A DNA stretch of 20,623 nucleotides from CAZSNT01 sp964607765 (GTDB lineage: Bacteria; Verrucomicrobiota; Lentisphaeria; Oligosphaerales; JABHEG01): assembly GCA_964607765.1 (NCBI GenBank), contig CAZSNT010000172.1, positions 1-20,623 on the forward strand. Direction: 5' to 3'. The position numbers and the translations under genes are program-made. Shown one piece after another: positions 7,892-13,480 of the stretch. Below the pieces are notes generated by a model, which was not told the origin of the DNA, ran no database searches, and worked only from the letters and a program-made list of their open reading frames with translations. The stretch's first letter is position 1. Each line of letters starts with the position of its first letter.

Positions 7892-8827
7892 CTACAGACA
7901 GAACACCAGAACGGCACCGACAGCGAGGGCGAGCGCCATCCCGATCAGGCCGGCATTCACGTTGCGATCTTTGACAATTTCGTCGGCGATCCGCACCTTG
8001 GGCAGGAACACGCGATCGGTCACGACATGAGCGATGACCAACAGCACACATCCTGCCACGGCGAAGTAGCCGAACTCCAGGAGCCGATCGGCCCAGGTCC
8101 ACTCCGCGGCCTCGGCCGGATCGATCATCGCCCCTTTCATGAGGATCAGGCTGTAGGCCATGATGTTGCCGCCGAAGGCGAGCCCGACAGCCAGGTTCTG
8201 GTTGTCGCCGAGCTGTTCCTGCTCGTCGTAGCGGGTCGCCTTCTGGTAGAGCCACGCGAAGATCACCAGTGTCAACTGCCCGCACGCGAACATGACCACG
8301 GCCGAGAGAATGTCCGTGCTGCCGTAGATCGCGCCCGCGATGACCAGGCCCGCGCCGGTGTAAGTGAAGGCCATGATCACACCCACCGCGACGTTGCGCC
8401 CCTCAATCACTTCCTTACGGTTCGAGAACCGGTGCAGGATCAGCCTGTCATTCACGATGCCGGCCACGAACAGCAGCACAATGCCCAAAGCGCCGTAGAT
8501 CAGCACCTCCACCATCTCTTCAGTGAATGCGCCCAGCGTCGGGCCGGTCGTGTCCCCCGCGAAGACCGAGCACAGAACCGCCGTAATCCCGAGCAGAAAC
8601 CCCGTCATCAACACCCCGAGGGCCGGGTTGTCCTTCTCGGTCAACTGCACGTCGACCGAGTAGGGCGTAGCGAAATCGAAGGCCTTTTTGGACAGGTACA
8701 GGGCCAGAACACCCACGACCAGATACCCCGTGCTGTAAAGGAACCAAGCCAGTTCCTCCGGTATGAGAGCGACCCCCACGACAAGATACCTCGGGCCACA
8801 CAGGAGCCTGGCAAGTGTTTCCGGCAT
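7892..8827 (-). CDS. DUF350 family inner-membrane protein
   Basis: This 311-residue, highly hydrophobic protein has about eight membrane segments. Four similar half-units each end in a helix starting with an N-x-A-x-G pattern: DNPALG at 66-71, GRNVAVG at 143-149, NQNLAVG at 209-215 and DRNVNAG at 287-293. This internal repetition is typical of DUF350, here in two tandem copies. E. coli YjfL is a DUF350 member and is encoded with the glutathionylspermidine-synthetase-like YjfC; the family's function is unknown. The start at 8827 is fixed by the strong AAGGAGGT six bases upstream, in preference to an ATG 33 bp earlier. It is the first gene of the minus-strand cluster. Confidence 0.85.
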   Translation of the reverse strand: MPETLARLLCGPRYLVVGVALIPEELAWFLYSTGYLVVGVLALYLSKKAFDFATPYSVDVQLTEKDNPALGVLMTGFLLGITAVLCSVFAGDTTGPTLGAFTEEMVEVLIYGALGIVLLFVAGIVNDRLILHRFSNRKEVIEGRNVAVGVIMAFTYTGAGLVIAGAIYGSTDILSAVVMFACGQLTLVIFAWLYQKATRYDEQEQLGDNQNLAVGLAFGGNIMAYSLILMKGAMIDPAEAAEWTWADRLLEFGYFAVAGCVLLVIAHVVTDRVFLPKVRIADEIVKDRNVNAGLIGMALALAVGAVLVFCL

Positions 8828-9173
8828 GAGAGACCTCCTTCCATCTTCCGACATCCGCACAAGACCGTATGTAGTAGTATACTGTGTGTTCAGCGTATAT
8901 AATCAAGGTCTCGGGTCTTCTTCAATCCCGGGACCGGTTTATGGACCGTGGACTGTTTCACGGCAGACCGCAAACTGCCGTGCGGCCCGGCAGCACCGCT
9001 GACCGGACACGGATCCTGTCTCCACGGGCGCTGTTGCCGCGGCGCGCAATACCGTGGGGCAGCGCCAGCACGTCCGCCGCCCGCAACCCGAACCTGCAAA
9101 GCGCCAACTTACGTTCCGCACGGCTGCCGCCTCGTGGTGACAGTCAGTGTGTGGCTGGACACGGGAGCGACAC
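8828..9173. other. 346-bp divergent intergenic region
   Basis: This stretch separates the minus-strand cluster from the first sulfatase. Besides the candidate minus-strand promoter it holds a hairpin with 8-bp arms at 8959-8966 and 8975-8982 (CACGGCAG / CTGCCGTG) and a weaker inverted pair at 9027-9033 and 9060-9066. TATAAT at 8898-8903 on the plus strand has no recognisable -35 partner. I see no protein-coding gene in it. Confidence 0.6.
8876..8906 (-). promoter_or_regulatory. Possible promoter of the DUF350-led cluster
   Basis: On the minus strand, TTGATT (8901-8906) and TATACT (8876-8881) are separated by 19 bases and lie about 50-80 bp before the DUF350 start. The boxes are good but the spacing is longer than the optimal 17. 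This is the only AT-rich patch in the intergenic region. Confidence 0.4.
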
Positions 9174-10727
9174 ATGCCCAAGCGACCGAACGTACTGTTC
9201 ATCACCAGCGATCAGCAGCATTGGTTCACCATGGGGTTCCTCAACCCCGAGGTGAAGACGCCGAACCTGGACCGGCTCGCGGCCAGGGGCGTGTACTTCG
9301 ACCGCGCCTACACGGTCAACCCAACATGCACGCCGACCCGTGCAAGCTGGATCACGGGCATGTACCCGAGCCAGCACGGCGCCTACTCGCTGGGCACCAA
9401 ACTCATGGAGGACGTCCCGACCGTCGGCGACCGGTTCCGGGAGGCGGGGTACCGCACCGCATTGGTCGGCAAAGCGCACTTCCAGCCGCTCGTCAGCACG
9501 GAGGAATTCCCGTCGCTCGAGGCATACCCCATACTCCACGACCTGGCGTTCTGGCGCGACTTCACCGGGCCGTTCTACGGCTTCGACCGCGCCGAACTCG
9601 CGCGGAACCACACCGACGAGTCTCACGTCGGGCAGCATTACGCGCTGTGGATGATCGAGAAAGGCTACGACAACTGGCGCGACTTCTTCATGCCGAACGG
9701 GGCCGCCCGTAAGGACGACGGTGACGCTTTTGCCGACTCCAAACACACGCGCCGCAAGCCAGGCGAAGCGTGGGAGATCCCGGAAGAAATCCACTACAAC
9801 GCGTGGATTGCGGAGCGCACCAACGCGCTGATGCAGCAGTACCACGAGACGGACGAGAGCTTCTTCCTCTGGGCGAGCTTCTTCGATCCGCACCCCGCCT
9901 ATATGGTGCCCGAGCCCTATGCGAGCATGTACGACCCGGACGAGGTGACCGTGCCTGAGCATACGGACGGCGAGTTCGACGACAAGCCGCCGCACTTTGC
10001 CATGACACAGCAGCAGAAACCGGACTTCAGCGCGTACCGGGAGCCCGGCGGCAACGGTCTGCACGGCGCGTCCTCGCACCTGCGTCCGCGCGAGGTGAGA
10101 GCCAAGAACATCGCCATGATGTACGGCATGATGACCATGCTCGACAAGTACGTCGGCGCCATCCTCGACAAGCTCGACGAGCTTGGGTTGGCGGAGAACA
10201 CGCTCGTCTGTTTCACGTCGGACCACGGCGATTTCTGGGGGCAGCACGGACTGGTGGCCAAGGCGATTCACCACTACGAGGACCTGCTGCGAGTGCCCCT
10301 GATCGTGGCCATGCCCGGCACGGTCCCGCAGGGCGAGGTGTCGCACTCGCTGCAGTCCACAGTCGACCTGGCGCCCACCTTCCTGAGTTTCGCCGGGGTC
10401 GACATTCCGCCGTGCATGACGGGACTCGATGCGAAGTCGGTGTGGACCGGCAAGGAAGCGGGGATTCGCGGCCATGTGATCGTTGAGAACCGGCACAATC
10501 CGACGACGATGAACATGAAGACGCTGATAACTGATCGATACAAGCTGACCGTGCATTTCGGCAGAGATTACGGGGAGCTCTACGATCTGCAGAAGGACCC
10601 CGGCGAGCTCACCAATCTATGGGACGCGCCGCGCAGTCAAAGACTGAAGAAGAACCTGCTGCTGCAGTTTGTGAACGCGCACATGGCCATCGAGCCCATG
10701 CCCATGCCGCGGATTGCGGGGGCGTGA
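9174..10727 (+). CDS. Sulfatase (formylglycine-dependent), no signal peptide
   Basis: This 517-residue member of the alkaline-phosphatase/sulfatase superfamily hydrolyses sulfate esters. The active-site signature is CTPTRAS with cysteine 52, the residue normally converted to formylglycine. Metal and substrate residues are visible: D13 in ITSDQQ, K100 and H102 in VGKAHF, H240 in DPHPAY, D350 and H351 in FTSDHGD, and K363. The ATG at 9174 is used because the conserved RPNVLFI strand starts immediately after it and GGGAG stands nearby. An ATG 27 bp upstream adds nothing family-like. No signal peptide is seen at either start, so the enzyme is probably cytoplasmic and acts on an imported sulfated compound. 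No maturation enzyme is encoded in the window. Substrate cannot be told from sequence. Confidence 0.93.
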   Translation: MPKRPNVLFITSDQQHWFTMGFLNPEVKTPNLDRLAARGVYFDRAYTVNPTCTPTRASWITGMYPSQHGAYSLGTKLMEDVPTVGDRFREAGYRTALVGKAHFQPLVSTEEFPSLEAYPILHDLAFWRDFTGPFYGFDRAELARNHTDESHVGQHYALWMIEKGYDNWRDFFMPNGAARKDDGDAFADSKHTRRKPGEAWEIPEEIHYNAWIAERTNALMQQYHETDESFFLWASFFDPHPAYMVPEPYASMYDPDEVTVPEHTDGEFDDKPPHFAMTQQQKPDFSAYREPGGNGLHGASSHLRPREVRAKNIAMMYGMMTMLDKYVGAILDKLDELGLAENTLVCFTSDHGDFWGQHGLVAKAIHHYEDLLRVPLIVAMPGTVPQGEVSHSLQSTVDLAPTFLSFAGVDIPPCMTGLDAKSVWTGKEAGIRGHVIVENRHNPTTMNMKTLITDRYKLTVHFGRDYGELYDLQKDPGELTNLWDAPRSQRLKKNLLLQFVNAHMAIEPMPMPRIAGA

Positions 10728-10732
10728 AGGCC

Positions 10733-10752
10733 TGCCCGCCGGACTTCGGGCA
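10733..10752. repeat. Small hairpin after the first sulfatase
   Basis: TGCCCG (10733-10738) and CGGGCA (10747-10752) form a short stem six bases after the sulfatase stop. There is no T-run behind it, so it is at best a weak terminator or an mRNA-stabilising hairpin. Confidence 0.4.
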
Positions 10753-10757
10753 AGCCT

Positions 10758-10789
10758 GAGTCACGGAGTCATTGAGTCACGAAGTCACT
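10758..10789. repeat. Tandem 8-bp repeat, four degenerate copies
   Basis: Four consecutive 8-bp units (GAGTCACG, GAGTCATT, GAGTCACG, AAGTCACT) lie in the 86-bp gap between the sulfatase and the DUF6807 gene. They occupy the leader of the downstream gene, ending about 25 bp before its ATG. Confidence 0.75.
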
Positions 10790-10813
10790 GCCATGCCCAA
10801 GAGGACGACAACC

Positions 10814-11746
10814 ATGAAATTGACAAAACTGACGACCTCACTGCTTGTGTTGGCCGCATCACTGCCCGCCGTCGCACAGATGGACGGCTTCTCGATCACC
10901 GAGGCGGAAGGGCAGCACATTGACGTCGCCTACAACGGACGCAACACCATTCGCGTGATGACGGCCAGCGACACGTCGAGTAAAGAGCGTGCTTTCGAGA
11001 CCTACAAAGTCTACACGCATGTGCTCGATCCGCTCGACCCCGAGAACAAACGGGTCATCACCAAGGGACATCAGCAGAAGTTCCCGCATCACCGCGGCAT
11101 CTTCATCGGCTGGAGCAAGATGAAGATCGAGGGGCTCGGGCAGTTCGACACGTGGCATATGAGCCGCGGTGTGCGGCAGCACTACCAGAGCACGGAACAG
11201 GCCGAAAGCGGCCCGGATTCGGCGACCCTCACACTCGCGATCGACTGGGTCTGCAATGACCAACTGCTCGTGAAGGAGAAGCGGACGCTCGTGCTGCACA
11301 GGCCGGATGAGAACGGCGCTTTCATCCTCGACCAGGAGTCGCAGATCACCGCCGTTGCGGGCGACACGAACCTGGGTGGCGATCCGGAACACGCCGGCTG
11401 CCAGTTCCGGGCACACCAGGCCGTGGTGGCGAACAAGTCCGCCAAGTACGTCATCGCGGGCGGCAAGGACGTCAGGAAAGAGCGCGACATCCCGTGGGCC
11501 GCCATGCAGTTCCGGATCGAAGACCGCGACTACCACGTGCAGCACATGAGCCACCCGGCGCTGCCTAAAGGCAATCGCTACAGCGCCTACCGCGACTACG
11601 GTCGGTTCGGCGCCTTCTTCACCAGGAAGCTCGCGAAGGAGGAGACAGCGACGTTCAAGATACGGTTTCTCATCAGCCCGGGACCGTTCCCGGCTGACCC
11701 GCAGGACGTTTTCGCCGCGAAGTACGCAGAGTATATCGACGACTGA
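10814..11746 (+). CDS. Exported DUF6807 / PmoA-like protein
   Basis: This 310-residue protein has a clear Sec signal peptide (KLTK, hydrophobic SLLVLAASL, cleavage after AVA at about residue 21). The mature part matches the family annotated as methane oxygenase PmoA or DUF6807. Despite that name, the family is not a monooxygenase subunit in these bacteria; it is abundant in carbohydrate-utilisation loci of Planctomycetes and relatives. The HHRGIFIGW stretch is the family hallmark, and the conserved C-terminal SPGPFPADP is also present. The ATG at 10814 is chosen because it starts the signal peptide directly and has AGAGGA before it; earlier in-frame ATGs at 10772 and 10793 would put extra residues ahead of the signal. 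It lies between two sulfatases on the same strand. Enzymatic role is unknown, probably periplasmic glycan processing. Confidence 0.85.
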   Translation: MKLTKLTTSLLVLAASLPAVAQMDGFSITEAEGQHIDVAYNGRNTIRVMTASDTSSKERAFETYKVYTHVLDPLDPENKRVITKGHQQKFPHHRGIFIGWSKMKIEGLGQFDTWHMSRGVRQHYQSTEQAESGPDSATLTLAIDWVCNDQLLVKEKRTLVLHRPDENGAFILDQESQITAVAGDTNLGGDPEHAGCQFRAHQAVVANKSAKYVIAGGKDVRKERDIPWAAMQFRIEDRDYHVQHMSHPALPKGNRYSAYRDYGRFGAFFTRKLAKEETATFKIRFLISPGPFPADPQDVFAAKYAEYIDD

Positions 11747-11813
11747 GGGCGCCGACCGCAGGGAGGTATGCGGTGCATGGATGTCCTCCCAGAGCAGACC
11801 CCCAGCGCCGAGC

Positions 11814-12038
11814 CGGTGTCTCCCCTGGGACCGCCGAGCACCAGCTCGGCAGCCGGGAACGCAACTCAGGCGAGTCCGGAGCCGAGCTGGTGCTCGGCGG
11901 TCCCAGGGCGGCCCTGCCCGTCGGTGTTTCCCCTGGGGCCGCCGAGCGCCAGCTCGGCAGCCGGGAACGCAACTCAGGCGAGTCCGGAGCCGAGCTGGTG
12001 CTCGGCGGTCCCAGGGTGGCCCTGCCCGTCGGTGTCTG
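11814..12038. repeat. Two tandem 108-bp units, each with a 28-bp-arm hairpin
   Basis: Two direct copies of a 108-bp unit occupy 11814-11921 and 11922-12029, with a 9-bp start of a third at 12030. Each unit contains a long inverted repeat. In copy 1 the arms 11823-11850 and 11881-11908 are perfectly complementary over 28 bp around a 30-bp loop. In copy 2 the arms are 11931-11958 and 11989-12016. Copy 2 differs in two left-arm positions, both A to G, which still allow G-U pairing in RNA. The loop is identical in both copies. The element fills the gap between the DUF6807 gene and the second sulfatase (11747-12072), where I see no gene. Confidence 0.92.
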
Positions 12039-12072
12039 AGAACACATGCGGCGCAACTCAAGGAGCAGACCG

Positions 12073-13461
12073 ATGACCGACATCAACCCGACCGAGCCGC
12101 GCCCGAACCTGGTTTTCGTGTTTCCGGACGAGATGCGGCCCCAAGCCATGGGGTTCATGAATGCGGACCCGGTGGTCACGCCGAACCTGGACCGGCTCGC
12201 CTCGGAAGGCATTGTATTGACGCACGCGGTCAGCAACCGGCCGGTCTGCAGCCCGTACCGCGCGATGCTGCTCACCGGCAAGTACCCGCACGCCAACCGT
12301 GTGCTGACGAACTGTCACTCCGGATCGGTACGCTACGGCAACTACCTGCAGGATGACGACCGTTGCATCTCCGACGTGCTCCACAGCGCCGGCTACAGCC
12401 TCGGCTACATCGGCAAGTGGCATCTGGACCCGCCCACGCCCGACCACAATCAGTGGACGGAAGGTCCGCGCGGCGACGGTAAGATCTGGGACTCCTACAC
12501 GCCGCCGGAACGCCGGCACGGGTTCGATTTCTGGCACACGTACGGGTGCTGCGACCGGCACTTCGACCCGCACTACTGGCACTGCGACGCGACGGTCGAC
12601 GAGCGCATAGACCCGGGCGAGTGGTCAGTCAAACACGAAACGGACATTGCCCTGGATTTCATCCGCAACGTGGACGGCGCGCAACGCGACGCGGACCAGC
12701 CGTTCGCACTGTTCGTCTCGCACAACCCGCCGCATATGCCGTTCAATCAGGTCCCCCCGCAGTACGTGGACATGTACGCGGATCGGACGGCGCAGGATCT
12801 GCTCAGCCGGCCGAATGTCAAGCTGGAAGGGCAGGGCGCGCAGGCCGAGAAGCATGTGAAAAACTACTTCGCCGCCGTCACGGGCATCGACGAGCAGTTC
12901 GGCCGCATCCTCGACTGTCTGGACGAGCTGGATCTGGGCGACAACACGATCGTGGTGTTCAGTGCGGATCACGGCGAGATGATGGGCAGCCACGGCAGGA
13001 TGCATAAAGTCATCTGGTACGACGAATCCCTGCTCATCCCGTTCATCATCCGCTGGCCGGCGCGTCTGAAACCACGCACTGACGACTTGCTTCTGAGCGT
13101 ACCGGACACCATGCCCACGCTGCTCGGGCTCATGGGCCTGGCGGACCGGATCCCGAACGGCGTCGAAGGCACGGACTACGCCGGAGTGCTTCTCGACAGC
13201 GTGGGAGATCGTCCAAGCTCTGCACTGTATCTGGACGTCGACCCGACGTGGCCGGAGGGCGGCAAACGCGGACTCCGCACCGCGCGCTACACATTCGTCG
13301 TCATCCGTGAAAAAGACGGCGAGGAGGAGACGCTGTTGTTCGACAATGAGCAGGATCCGTGGCAGCTGCGGAACGTCGCCGACCAGGCCCCCGCGGTCGT
13401 CGAGCAGCTGACGGCGGAACTAAACGACTGGCTGCGCCGAACCAACGACCCCTGGCTGTAG
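12073..13461 (+). CDS. Sulfatase with C-S-P-Y-R active-site motif
   Basis: This 462-residue sulfatase has a nucleophile motif CSPYRAMLLTGKYP with cysteine 59. The fifth-position arginine is present but a tyrosine replaces the usual Ser/Thr of C-x-P-S/T-R. Other active-site residues are visible: D19 and E20 in FPDE, K115 and H117 in IGKWHL, H221 in PPHMPF, D299 and H300 in FSADHGE, and K312. The start at 12073 follows AAGGAG by seven bases; an ATG 27 bp earlier lies before that site. There is no signal peptide, so like the first sulfatase it is probably cytoplasmic. The gene ends 19 bp from the end of the convergent exported-protein gene. The two sulfatases differ widely in sequence, suggesting different substrates or linkage positions. 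Confidence 0.92.
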   Translation: MTDINPTEPRPNLVFVFPDEMRPQAMGFMNADPVVTPNLDRLASEGIVLTHAVSNRPVCSPYRAMLLTGKYPHANRVLTNCHSGSVRYGNYLQDDDRCISDVLHSAGYSLGYIGKWHLDPPTPDHNQWTEGPRGDGKIWDSYTPPERRHGFDFWHTYGCCDRHFDPHYWHCDATVDERIDPGEWSVKHETDIALDFIRNVDGAQRDADQPFALFVSHNPPHMPFNQVPPQYVDMYADRTAQDLLSRPNVKLEGQGAQAEKHVKNYFAAVTGIDEQFGRILDCLDELDLGDNTIVVFSADHGEMMGSHGRMHKVIWYDESLLIPFIIRWPARLKPRTDDLLLSVPDTMPTLLGLMGLADRIPNGVEGTDYAGVLLDSVGDRPSSALYLDVDPTWPEGGKRGLRTARYTFVVIREKDGEEETLLFDNEQDPWQLRNVADQAPAVVEQLTAELNDWLRRTNDPWL

Positions 13462-13480
13462 AAGACGAAGCCGGCCGCCG

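Noticed and set aside
6628..8902. Two long plus-strand open frames (416 and 466 codons) opposite the DUF350, lipoprotein and unknown genes
   Set aside because: They lie antisense to genes with strong ribosome sites, a lipobox and membrane segments; their translations are low-complexity Arg/Val/His-rich.
9144..10556. Minus-strand 470-codon frame opposite the first sulfatase
   Set aside because: The sulfatase motifs on the plus strand are unambiguous; the antisense frame has no family features.
10859..12296. Minus-strand frames running through the 108-bp repeats
   Set aside because: Their translations are duplicated low-complexity sequence created by the repeats and antisense to DUF6807 and sulfatase genes.
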